A stretch of 64,000 bases of DNA from Ulva prolifera. Lineage: Eukaryota > Chlorophyta > Ulvophyceae > Ulvales > Ulvaceae. The notes below the pieces were generated by a model. That model did not search any database. It was not told the DNA's origin and worked only from the letters and a program-made list of their open reading frames with translations. Numbering within the stretch: position 1 is the stretch's first letter; the number at the start of each line of letters is the position of its first letter. Location of the stretch: contig CM041196.1 of NCBI GenBank assembly GCA_023078555.1, forward strand, positions 9,876,985 through 9,940,984, given 5' to 3'. Below are positions 34,011 to 45,100 of this stretch, one piece after another. Both the position numbers and the translations under genes were made by a program.

Positions 34011-35804
34011 ATACTCCCGCAAACCTTGGGGCTGCCGCCGGGTCTCCCGGAAGTACAGCCTTCACAGTCGTCGCCGACGGCCCCGTCACACCCACCGTCG
34101 ACGCCCCCGCCAGGGCTGCAGCTACCGCTGCGAAGTTCTCCGCCGACATCACAACCTCGGGCCCAGCACACGCAAACGCCGCCGCCGCCCGAGCTGCCGC
34201 AACAGCAGCAGCTTTCGCCAAAGCCCTCTTACCACCAACACACATCGCCCAAGGAAGTTCTACCCCCTCCCCCAGCACACCCGGGAAAGAACCTTCAGCA
34301 ACAGCCACAGCCACGGCAGCCGCCACAGCAGCTGCCGCCGCCGCCCTTGCCGCCACCTCCCTCGACGATTCGGAACGCCCCTCCAAAAGCCGCAACCTCG
34401 GCGCTCGAAGCACTCCCGGCAGAAAAGTCTCCGCAGCTCTCCGAGGAGCCCACGCCCGAGCAGCCAGAGGGAATGGTCATTGACCAAGAAACTTTTGCAG
34501 AAATCGGTGCGAATCTCCACGACCAGCACAATAAACACCTAACATTAGACACAGTGATAGATGATTTTTGGGAACGCTTCCGTACTGGATATGCACATGA
34601 CCCGGCATTTCGGAACCCGTCCCCGAAATTTCGTTTTGACAAACATTTTCAAGCATACTTCTTTGACCACAAACTGGTTGTGCCCGACCACGATGCCTTG
34701 CGTAAACAAATCTTGTTGTGGCACCACGTACACCCATGGCACGCGCATCTGGGTATACACATGACACAAGCACTTATCATGGACACATTCCACCGGGACA
34801 ACATTAGTGATGACATTGCAGCATTTGTCACACAATGCCATTCTTGCCAACTGATGAAGTCTCCGGGATGCTCTGATAGCACGTTGTCACCGTTGCCTAT
34901 ACCCACAGCATGTTGGCGCGTTGTTAGTCTGGACATGATTACACAACTGCCGCGCACGACATCGGGGTTTGACTGCATCACCGTGTTTGTCGACCAATTT
35001 TCCAAGATGGTTCGCCTGATCCCCACTGTCAACACACTGGATGGGCCTGGTTTTGCTAAACTGTTTTTCACACACATATACCCCCACTACGGTTTGCCTT
35101 TGGGGATTTGTAGTGACAGAGGAGCGCAATGGAACAATAAATTCGTCAAAAGCATCTGTTCGCACATGGGCATCGACTTGCGTCTCACGTTTTTATATCA
35201 CCCTCGTGCAAATGGTCAAGTTGAGCGCCTCAATAGAGTCATTGAGGAAGCTTTGCGCCATTTCGTCAGCCCGGCACACGACGATTGGGACACGTTCCTC
35301 CCCCACGTCGAGTTCAGCATCAATAGCGCAAAGAACGCGAGCACCGGATGCACACCATTTCAGCTCAATCGCGTAACACCCCCGCTGTCCCCCACAGCAC
35401 TAGCATTTTCCCTCCCGGAATCGCGTAAGTTGCATACATCTGTCTTGCACCGTATGTACTACCACTTAGCAAAACAAGCCTTGTCTGAAGCCAAACAGAG
35501 CATGTGGTCAGGCCCCCTCAACTCGAAACCGTCGCCACAATTTGCGGTGGGCAAACCGGTGTTGTTGTCAATATCTAAACTGGCACTGCATCATCCGTCG
35601 TTGCGCCGCAAGTTCACGGCACGGTGGGTCGGTCCATGCACAGTTTTGGCATTGGTGGGCACACGTGCAGCCAAGCTGCAACTACCCGCCACTTTGCGTG
35701 CCCTGAAGATACACAACGTTTTTCACTTCTCTTGCCTGAAGCCGTACATAGACGCGCATTATCATGAATGTACCGCCGCGCCGCAACGCGAGTATGGATG
35801 CTGA
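34011..35804 (+). pseudogene. pol: Gypsy B proline-rich linker and integrase
   Basis: The same frame resumes after the TGA. A linker rich in Pro, Gln and Ala occupies about 33790-34470. Integrase follows: zinc part LWHHVHPWHAHLGIHMTQ and QCHSCQLM, catalytic core with SLDMITQLP (Asp 34932), ICSDRGAQW (Asp 35115) and GQVERLNRVIEEALRHF (Glu 35223). The conserved Y-W-P-D-I seen in A and C between the His and Cys pairs reads H-R-D-N-I here. The C-terminal domain ends FHFSCLKPYIDAHYHE. A frameshift near 35795 precedes the chromodomain. Confidence 0.95.
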
Positions 35805-36243
35805 CAAGGTGTTTGAAGTTGAATCGGTCATAGATTACAGACGGACACACCGCGCCACGGCGACAACAGCACGCGCGGGGCCGCACTACCTCGTCCGCTG
35901 GAGAGGGTGCTCTGCGCAACACGGTATGTGGCTCCCGGTCGGCGAATTGGGCAATTGTTTAGACAAAGTTGCCGGATACTTATTTCAACACGCGTCGTCC
36001 AAAGAACGCGACATCATGATAGACCAATTCCCGAAGCGTGCGCGCTTGCAGCTTACCCATTTGGTGCAGCGAGCACAACGCACAACACACCGCGATACCA
36101 ATACGTGCGAGTCTCCGTCGCGACCACCTCGGCTGTACACGAAGACGCGCCGGAAGTCACAACGAATATCCAATATGCCTCCAAAACATGCAGCCGTTGC
36201 TCGCTTTCGCTATTGTAGCGCATGCGCGGCATACTTGCATTGA
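35764..36243 (+). pseudogene. pol: Gypsy B chromodomain and pol C-terminus
   Basis: Chromodomain: VFEVESVIDYRRTHR, HYLVRWRGCSAQHGMWLPV, then NCLDKVAGYLFQHAS. A basic tail follows, ending with YCSAC near the stop at 36241-36243. It overlaps the end of the integrase frame by the frameshift at about 35795. Related domains are in gypsy A (split by Copia-1) and gypsy C (intact). Confidence 0.93.
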
Positions 36244-36268
36244 GCTGCGCCCAGCGTCGATTGCGGTA

Positions 36269-36282
36269 GGGGACGCCTGAAT
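36269..36282 (+). promoter_or_regulatory. Conserved post-pol motif, gypsy B copy
   Basis: GGGGACGCCTGAAT lies 25 bases after the pol stop and 17 bases before the extra-ORF ATG. It is conserved in A and C at the same place. It could act in expression of the extra ORF or simply be constrained RNA; function unknown. Confidence 0.5.
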
Positions 36283-36299
36283 GTAATTGTTACGCTAAC

Positions 36300-36912
36300 A
36301 TGGGCATAACAGGGTCGCTAGGAGCGGGTATGACGCAGAACTTGCGACCGAGTTCTGCCCGCTCCGCCGAACAATTTTGTATCGGTTCATATGATGCGTC
36401 AGTGTTGTGGCACTGCATTTCCTCTCTTTTCACCGATCCTCATGCATTCGTCATGCACGGTTTAATAGACTGCCGCGATGCTTCCGCCGGCAGAAATAGG
36501 AGGTCAACACGTAGCACGTGTCAACACGCGTGTCGCATTTTTCAATGTGTGCACAGGCCGTGCACGCCCGTCGTGGTCCCCATGAGCTACCGCAATATGA
36601 CGGTTTTGTGCAGTGGCAGCACTGCCTACATTCGACAATGGCCATGCGTCCACAGACACGCGGCCCTTTGAGTTGTTGAAGAATATCAAGCATCTGCTTC
36701 AAGAAGTGGGCCAAATGCCCATGTTTGGCGTCTCAATATCAGAGTTTCGGCGCCTTCTGCTTGAGGTCATCGACGCCAATGACGCCGCCGACTCGGCCGC
36801 GGTTCGTAGGTCTACAGCTATTGCCAACCTGGTCAGCGTCACGGCCGCTTCAAAGGGCAGAGTCGTGGGAACATACCTTGAGGATATCATATTCGCATTT
36901 TATCAGACTTGA
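36300..36912 (+). pseudogene. Gypsy B extra ORF (ORF3) between pol and 3' LTR
   Basis: ATG at 36300 starts MGITGSLGAGMTQNL, homologous to the gypsy A segment at 18625. The homology switches frame near 36613 to AALPTFDNGHASTDTRPFEL, LKNIKHLLQEV, GVSISEFRRLLLEVIDAND and VVGTYLEDIIFAFYQT, with a stop at 36910-36912. So this copy also has at least one frameshift, unless both overlapping frames are used. The full product would be about 200 residues, with a C-terminal half predicted to be helical and no obvious membrane span. No family was recognised. Its short helix pattern (K-I-K-R-L-L) weakly resembles the gag N-terminus (D-K-I-R-R), so a gag-domain duplication is possible. Confidence 0.6.
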
Positions 36913-37122
36913 TTTCCTGACAAATGTATCCTTACTTCCTTGTAACCTGATTGCAAGGCAGACACGGTATTCGCTCCAGTTCCGTGGACCGGTTGCCGTC
37001 CCCACGTAGTGGGCCTTACCTTTGCGATATGTTCAGGTGTACCCCTGTTGTGTCCCTCACGTGTGCTTTTCCTCCGCGCCAGTTTGTCTGTGCTTCGCAA
37101 TATAGAGCTTCGCTCCTTTGTT

Positions 37123-37133
37123 AAGGGGGGAAG
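37123..37133 (+). other. Gypsy B polypurine tract
   Basis: AAGGGGGGAAG directly precedes the 3' LTR (TGTTGTG at 37134). This is the plus-strand primer site. The same place in gypsy A is G43 and in the 52-kb miniature unit GAAGGGGGGAGG. Confidence 0.85.
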
Positions 37134-38756
37134 TGTTGTGAGACGAACATCTCACACTGGCGCTCAGAAAATGTCAGCCAAAAACATGTGTTGTCACTCG
37201 CTGACTCGGATGCATGCATGCTCGCTGACGCGACCCTTGCATGTCCAAGCGGTCAGCTTTCACAGAAATGGGCACTTTAAAATTTCGAAAACACTGCACG
37301 TCACTGAAACCGCTAAGCAGAATTCAATACGGATAGCCCAGTTCACGTCCTTGATAACCAAATGTGCATGCTGTGTGAGCAATTCCGGAGTGGAGCTGGT
37401 GATTGCACTATTCAGCTTTTTTGCTGTGGTGGTCGTGTGGCTGACTCTGCAGCCCCCACCCCCCATGACAGGAGCACACTGTGGCTGCACCTCTAGGTTC
37501 ACTGCAACAGTTATGGCCTTGAATCTTTGGGGACATGTAGCTGACACACCAAGACATCACCTGACTCGAGCTCGCCGGTACACGTCTCCGTACCTGCAAC
37601 GTAGCGTCGCTGGCGTGCACGCCTCGCCGCCGCCGCCAGCACGGCGTAAAGTCTATAAATATAGTCTGCAGATAGCTGTTGCAGTCGGAATTGAGTGCGG
37701 TGTGCCACAGGTTGCTCGAGTGCCTGTATCACTAGGCCGGTCACTCGGCTGTGCAAGAGCCTGTACTCCACCATTTACAGAGTGCGGGCATTCTGTCGGC
37801 CACCGGAGACACCCTCTATTTCACTATGCCGTTCGTCACGTCTTTCATTTACTTGATTTGCTCGCCTGCTAGGGCATCGTAGCCCATGCATTGCCACAAA
37901 ACTGCTCCCTATGCGCTGTGCATGGCTCGGTCAGGCCTCTCTCTCATGTTTTGATATGTTTATATGGCATTGTGCATGAAGTGCCGGTTTGTGCATGTGC
38001 TGACCGCAAGTACAACCCACAATATACACTCCAAATGCGTGTCAGACAAATACATGAAGTTCGGGCAACACCGTTCATCACAATACGTTTGGTCGCAACT
38101 CAAACACTGCACCAGGCTCAAAGCATTCGGGGCAACCTTGAATGCTGCGACATGAACAGTCACGCGCTTGACGCGTCTACAGCCAGCATCAGCGGCGCAC
38201 ACCACGTCCATCAACACAATAATCACGGACGATGACACCTATCTGTCCTCCTACCGAGATGCTGCACAACCAGCACTCGCACCGAGCCATCAGCGCCCCA
38301 CGCGCCTGCAACCATGCCACGCCACAGCGGGCTTAGGGTGCATCCTACATGGGCGCATGCATACACCGCTGCTCACACATCCAGCGCGGGCACTCCGTAA
38401 TATCAACGCAACGCCTGCTCTGATGAATATCAACCACAACATGCAGATTTCCCTCGCATATTCGGGATCTCTGGTGGGTGCTCGCGATTGCGCGGCATCT
38501 CGGCGAGGCCAGCCAAGCAGGGGGTCGTCCTGGGCGCGTCACGGGTATTTATACCTGCGCTTGCTGGGTCTGGACACACATTTCTTCCGTCCAGATGGGG
38601 TGCCATCTATTTCTGCATACTGCTTACACGCTGTCGTAGCATATTGCCTATTTCCCGCTTGTTCCACTGTCGGCAAGGTCTACGTACCGCGACGAAAGCT
38701 CATCACTGCGCTACATCCGGAGGTAACAAGCCCCCACGGAGCTCCGCTCCTAGACA
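37134..38756 (+). repeat. Gypsy B 3' LTR with inserted TIR element
   Basis: 862 bp of LTR sequence after removing 37250-38006 and one CAAG. Ends CTAGACA, followed by GTAGC (38757-38761). Palindromic TATA box at 38544-38555. The insertion lies 116 bp into the LTR, upstream of the promoter module. Confidence 0.95.
37250..38006. mobile_element. 757-bp non-autonomous DNA-transposon-like element (TIR CGGTCAGC)
   Basis: It is exactly the segment absent from the 5' LTR. It starts CGGTCAGC and ends GCTGACCG, a perfect 8-bp terminal inverted repeat. Similarity extends imperfectly to about 28 bp, with CACA-AA and GGCACTT in both arms. It is flanked by CAAG at 37246-37249 and 38007-38010, a 4-bp target duplication. 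No transposase is encoded. The superfamily is not identified. Because it splits the LTR, it inserted after gypsy B. Confidence 0.88.
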
Positions 38757-38761
38757 GTAGC

Positions 38762-39131
38762 TGTCGTTATAATAATTGATGAGCATCACAGAGTGCTTTC
38801 TAACGACCCACATGTCGTGACAGGTTGTGGGCTTTTGACGAATCCACTGCGTATCAAAGATCTGAAATGAATCTTAAAAATGTCAAGCTTGGCATTGAGC
38901 TCACTCAAGCCAATGCTGTCCAAATGGTTTCAGTGGATGGAAAGCCTGCTTAGAAACCTCGAATGCTGGACTGCCACTGCTAATGATGTTGGGAGATGTC
39001 GCTCATAAAAACGCAGCGTAGGCACCGGAGTTTGTGACCTCTGCAATGGAAAGAATACATGCAAACACGGGCGTGCTGTGCGAATGCCGAAAACTTGCCG
39101 CTTTGTGTTCCAGCACAGGCATAGACCATCT
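38762..39131 (-). other. Flank with minus-strand ORF containing a repeat of the neighbouring exon
   Basis: A minus-strand frame in 38980-39162 contains VYACAGTQSGKFSAFAQHA. This matches WYACAGTQIGTPAARAQHT in the adjacent exon (39132-39546), and the DNA is also similar (about 39063-39122 against 39245-39303). This suggests an internal duplication in the same gene. The part near 38762-38930 holds nothing recognisable. Confidence 0.35.
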
Positions 39132-42100
39132 CTACGCACGGAGTGTGCGGCAGCTGAAGCAAAATTTGGCAGTCAGAGTCCTTGAGATAGGTGCATCAAC
39201 AGTTCCAAACTTCAGAGTTGTGTGATCTCCTGTTCCAGAGTGGTGAGCTGGGGTGTGTTGTGCACGTGCCGCGGGTGTGCCGATCTGTGTGCCAGCACAA
39301 GCATACCACACCAGGGTACACCTGCACCCTCTGGGTTCAGTCGTCATAGTCTTTATCTGGTGCAGGAAAACTTGGGGCTCCAAACATGCATATGGAAGCA
39401 TGCATATGGAAGCAAGAATGGACAGGCGGTACATGATTCTAGGCTCTCCAGAGTTGAGCAGCGTTGCTTGGCACCGGTGGTTGCTGATCCGGCGGAAGGG
39501 TAGCAGCTGCACTCCTTGTGTATTCGAAGTTGTACAACAGCAACTCCTGCAACCGGTTGTCACAATGCATGAGCCTACGGGCAGCAATGTGGTGACAGGT
39601 GCACCCATGCACGGACGATCCGCGGATCCAGTGCAGGGGTAAGCCGCCAGCCGAGATTGTCTCGATGTAGTGAGAGAAAACCCGTGAGGGTTTCCCGTCG
39701 TAACCTTGAGTGTTCAGTGTGCATATAAGCATGTGCACACTGAGATCTGTAACCATTCTTCTTACTGTTTCACGGTACTAGCAGTATCCGATCTCTCCCT
39801 CGCATTCCTCGGTTCTACCTCCGTGCGCAGCAGGTAAGGAATGCTGGTTACCTGACCTGACTTAAGACTGCGCGTCTGACCTGCAGATAGAGTATATTTG
39901 ACATGGTATCGGGGAATGTTAGCGCTATGTCTGTTTATGGTCTTGTTCAGGAAGCCGTCGGCCAATGTCTGTGCGCAGACATGGCGGGCATTCCACTGTT
40001 CTGCCGGCGCTCAGACTGCGGTCAAAAGCGCAGGCATCATTTAGCTTTCTCGTAGTACATTGTTGTTAGACACAATTTGAGAAGTTTGTTTTAATGATAA
40101 GCGCTGAGAAATGTGAACGCGTTTGCATATTTTTCTCAACCTGTCTGCTTGCGAGCAATCCCATCGATTAGTTGCTGCGCGCAACAAACAACCGTCTGTT
40201 CCTACTGCAGGATGTCTCTTTCTAACGCCAACTCTAACGCCGACTCTCCTCGCGAGGAGAGGCGTGACGATGCTGACCAGCAGCCTCTCGGCGACAGGGA
40301 CGCTGACCAGCAGCTCCCTGACGGAGAACAGCCCGAGGGTATGTTGCTCTGGGGCGGACGAATTGTCCGGCCACGACCCTCTTCCCATACTGGGCAGAGC
40401 AGGCAGCAGGTGCCCTTTTCCTCTCATGTTGTGAACGATCCTGGTCACACTGAGTCTTTCATATCACTCGAAACGTTGACCGAGGCGCTGCGTGCATCGC
40501 GGGGACGTAGCGAACCTGATTTGACTAAAGGAAAACTCCCTGCATGGAATTTTAAGACTGAAAGTTTCGTTGCGTACGAACAGAAAGTCTTTTTGTGGTT
40601 AGGCCAATTTGAGTTAGATCATCTGTTGCAGCATGCACCGTCTGCAGAGGAACAGCGTGTTCATGCTAGGGCGAGGACACAGGTCCTGATGTCTTTGCCT
40701 GACGCGGATAGGACGACTGTCTATCGCATGTCACACCTGTGTGAAGCATGGTCTTACTTGACTGCAAAGTACAGACCTAGCACCGAAGCCGCAATCCACA
40801 GACTGTGGAGTCGGTGTAATTCTTTATCACAAAACAATAGAGATGTTGCGACATATTGTGGTGATGTGATAAGTGTATACACTCAATTGGAGGCACTAGG
40901 TGCCGATGTGGGCCAGCGATGGCTTCGTTTGAAATTGTTACAAGTGGGGGAGGAGTTCAACGCTGTGCGCGGCGAGGTTCAACACTCCTCCCCTCATGTG
41001 ATCATATCACGTTTGACTGAGCATGCTGACTTGCTCAAACAACAGCGGCAGCTGCAGGCTAGGTCTGGGGCGCCCGCGGGCAAACCAGGCCATGGCTGGC
41101 GCAAGCAGCACCGTGGTGATGGTCCTGTGGTCGCCACTCTCGCGGCCGGCCAGGCTCCTCGCGAGGAGACCAGGACCAGTTTCTTCTCCAAGAAGAAGGG
41201 GCATGTGCGTGCTAACTGCCCCCAACGCAAACAGGCTGCGGCCAAGGATGTTTGCACTATAGAGATGCCTGCCAAGTATCCTCAACCAGACGCGTCTCTG
41301 CCATGGAACATTATTGTCGATAGTGGGTCGGACATGCATATAGTAGGAAATCGTGAAATGTTCACTGAGTACGGCCCGTGCCAGAAAGTTGCCAATCTCG
41401 CGGGACCAGGGCAGCTTTCTATCATGGGCAGGGGAACCATTCAGGTGAACCTGGGTACTTATGTGGACAAACATGGGAACAAGCATCCGCTGGATGTGGA
41501 AATCCCTGGTGTTTACTATGCGCCTGAGTGTCCGTACAACCTGCTCAGCACAATGGGTCTTAGACATGAGCAGATGTTCCTAGATACGCGTAGAAATGTG
41601 TTGTATGTTCCTGGTCTGGGCGATATGGCTACCGACGTAGAGGACGACGTCAAATATCAGGAACTCGATGTGGATGGTCACATGTCTTTGAGTTCAAAAT
41701 GGCAGTAGAGACCAAACCCATTCTCGTTGGTGCGCCTGTCAATAGGGGGGTAGTCTGGTCTAACCAGAGCAGTCCGACCTCAGTGATTGAGGATCAACAG
41801 CAATGGCATCATGTGGCGGTCGCGGCCATTGACCTACAGCGACCCAATGCTGGGGGAGCTGAGGTCCCACATGATGCATACTTGCTGGAACCTGCTTTTC
41901 TTGCACATTTGTCTTCTCACCAGTTTAATTGGGTTCTCAAGCGCATGCAGTCCAATGCTGAATTTTATGGTCATTTGAATTTGGATGTCGATTCCGAGCC
42001 ACTGGGAAATCGGTGTCACGGCTGCAGAATTGGCAAAGTGCCTGCGGGTAACTTTTCTGGCAATGATCGTAAGCTCATGGGTCAGGCCAAGTGGCTTGGC

Positions 42101-45100
42101 GAGCAACTGCACGCCGATTTAGCTGGTCCTGTCTCCCCAGTAGGAATTGGCGGTGTGAAATATGTTTTGTTTGTGATGTGTGCCTTTACCCGATATACTT
42201 TCGTGGTCGGTCTGCGCAAGAAGAGTGAGGCTGCGGCCATGATCTCTTACATTATTGAACGCATTCGGGTGAATGTGGTGAAGCCAGGTGAACCGGGTGT
42301 GCGCATCCTGCACACCGACAAAGGAGGAGAGTTCATGGTCGCGGCCTTAAGACTCTACCTCCAGCGTCGTGGCATCACTCACCGCTTGATCCCCACAGCC
42401 GCTCATCGCTGTAACGGCATGATCGAGAGGAGGATCGGAGTGGCCTTTGAGTCACTCCGTGCTGTGCTGCTCGCGAGCGGCCTGCCTCTGTTCCTGTGGA
42501 TCGAACGCCTCGCCAGCGTTGTCCATGGTCATAATCTCACGCCGTCGTCGGCATTGTACCATGACAAATTGGCGAGCATCCTCAAGGGCCTGAAAGGTCA
42601 GCATGCTGTCAACGCATCTGCGGATGTTGACGAAGCTGAGAAAAGCCTGGGGAAGGGAAAGCGCATAAAAAAGGCCGAGCGCGACAAGTTGAGGGATGAG
42701 GAAAAGCGCAAGTACAAGTTGCTTGCGACGACAAAGTTAGACGAGTTTTTAAAGCGGTCTTGTGATAAGGATATTATTCCTTATATGTCTTTTTTCAGAG
42801 ACACCTCCGTTGAGGTGTTCCAAGATCTGCTGCGGCAGCAGCGTCCATGGGGGGTTGAGGTGTATGCATACCCTAGGGATGACAAGCTGCCGAAGTTGTC
42901 CCAAAGGGGTGTCCTTGCATACTGGGTCGGGGCTGGGCTGGGCCCCAGCACGAAGCGTGTGTACGCCCAAGATGTTCTTGGGGGTAGGGTTTTTGTTGTG
43001 CGCCAGGTCATGTGCATTGCGGATCAGATGATCCGCCACGTACAAAAGTTCGATGCGTCCGCAGGTGTGGACAAGAGGGAGCCTGAGGAGTATGCGAACT
43101 CTTACCAGGTTTCCTTTGAGGGGGACAATGAGGGCGAGCGTGTGACAGATAGTGATGTCCCCCCTTTCCTGTCTGATCACACGTATGACGGGGGAGTGTT
43201 GCGCCGCCTGCGTGACCAGCTTCACACCCCCCCCCGGTCATGGTAGGGTTCATGTCATGGAGATGACTTTCCGTCAGGACGATCCTAGCCCTTGTCCTGA
43301 TATGTATTCTCCACGGTTTTGGGCTGGCTCCTCTGCGGAGATAATTCGACGTGACCCCTCCCGGGCCACACCGGAAATGGCCAGAGTAACTCTGCATCGC
43401 ACGCGTGCGACCTCCAGAGCTGCTGCCCATCCCGCTGTCCCTGTCCCTCCTCGTGTGCGTGGTGAGGTGCATCACTCTGGGGGGTGCGCCGTCTTGCACT
43501 GCGCAATACGTTGTCACGCGCAACACTGTGTTGCACGACCCTGGTGTAGAAGCTGCGTTTCCTGTTCAAATGTCTGTCAATGCGTCTGATGATGACATGG
43601 ATGAGGACGACGATGGTCCTGGCATCTATGATGATGATGATGAACAGCGCATGGACTACACCATTTCAGATGATGAATAGGCTGCGGCCCATCAGAATCT
43701 GGAGGCTCAGCGGGTCCGTTCCTGAAGTAATTCGGCTGCGGCCTCAGCATCTGGCGCAGGGACAGTTGCTCAGCCCCTGCGAGGAGCAAAGGCGCCGAGG
43801 CCCTTCTGGGAGGATGAGCCAGATGAGGTGGAGACCGGGTCCGAATTAGGGGGAGAGGTCCCGGACCCCTCAGCCGCTGTCGGGGTTGATTTGCCTGATG
43901 ATGTGAGGGCCATTCCGGCCGCCTTGCCTCGCATAAAAATCAATCCTCTTGTACGCAGACGCCTTGTTCCATTGGCTGCGGATGTAGCAGCTGTGCATAT
44001 GCATGAGCCTGCGGGCTCTGACATTGCTAGTAGTGAGACAGTTGTAGCTGCTATTGATGTTTCAGCCTGCGACCAGGACACATCAGCCACGGCTGACTGT
44101 GGAGTGTCATGTGCAGGCCTGAAGCCTCAGCATGTGGAGTCTGGCGAGCAGCAGAATGCTCAGCGTCGTGGGTCGCGCAGAGCAGCTGCCGCCAGGAAGC
44201 AGAAGCCCTCCGACCCTGATATGCCTTCTTTGAAGGAAGCACTCGCGAGTGCTGACAGGGATGCATGGCTGCGTGCCATGCAGGAGGAGGTAGATGCACT
44301 GGGTGAGCACGGAACCTTCGGGTTGTGCTATCTGCCTGCGGGCAAACGGGCTATCTCGGGCAAATGGGTGCTCAAGATCAAGCGTGGGCCTGCGGGTGAG
44401 ATTCAGCGGTATAAGGCACGATATGTAGCTCGTGGTTTTTCTCAGGTAGAAGGTATAGACTTTTTTTAGACTTGGTCTCCTGTCGGTAGTTACGCGACAC
44501 TGCGTGTGTTGCTGTCAATTGCTGCTCAGGAAGATTTAGAGATTAGGCACATAGACATTCAGTGCGCTTTTCTGAATGGTGAGCTGGAGGAGGAAGTGTT
44601 CGTTGAACAGCCCCCGTTCTTCACTGACGGGACAGCACATGTATGGCGATTGCATAAAACCTTGTATGGCCTGAAGCAAGCTGCTCGCGAGTGGCATAAA
44701 GCTGTAATAAAGGTCGTAGCTGAGATGGGATTTGTGTGCGCACAAAGTGATCCCGGACTGTATGTTAGAACATTTGCTCGCCGTTTTTTATCTTATGGGT
44801 TGATGACTTGTTCATATTCAGTAGCTCTGCGGGGCTACAAGAACTTGTCGATATCATTCTCACGAAATTCGAAGGCAGAGACCTTGGTGAACTTGCATGG
44901 GCACTTGGCACAGAGATCATGCGTGATCGCAAGGCCAAAACAATCATCATGTCACAACGAAACAAGATTCAGAACTTGCTTGAAAAGTACAGTATGTCTG
45001 ACTGTCGCAAGTCTCCCACTCCCTTAGTGCCGCGGCAACAACTTAGGAGTGCGAAAGAGCATCCTGACCTGGAGAAATCCAGTGCTGCTGAGCATTCCAG

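Larger units (their letters stand above)
27969..38756 (+). mobile_element. Gypsy B: near-complete chromovirus-like element
   Basis: 5' LTR 27969-28831, gag-pol 28903-36243, extra ORF 36300-36912, polypurine tract 37123-37133, 3' LTR 37134-38756 (holding a 757-bp insertion). It is flanked by GTAGC at 27964-27968 and 38757-38761. The two LTRs differ at about 15 of 862 aligned positions by eye (roughly 1.7%), so insertion was fairly recent. The coding region has three in-frame stops, one 2-base insertion and one late frameshift. Confidence 0.97.
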
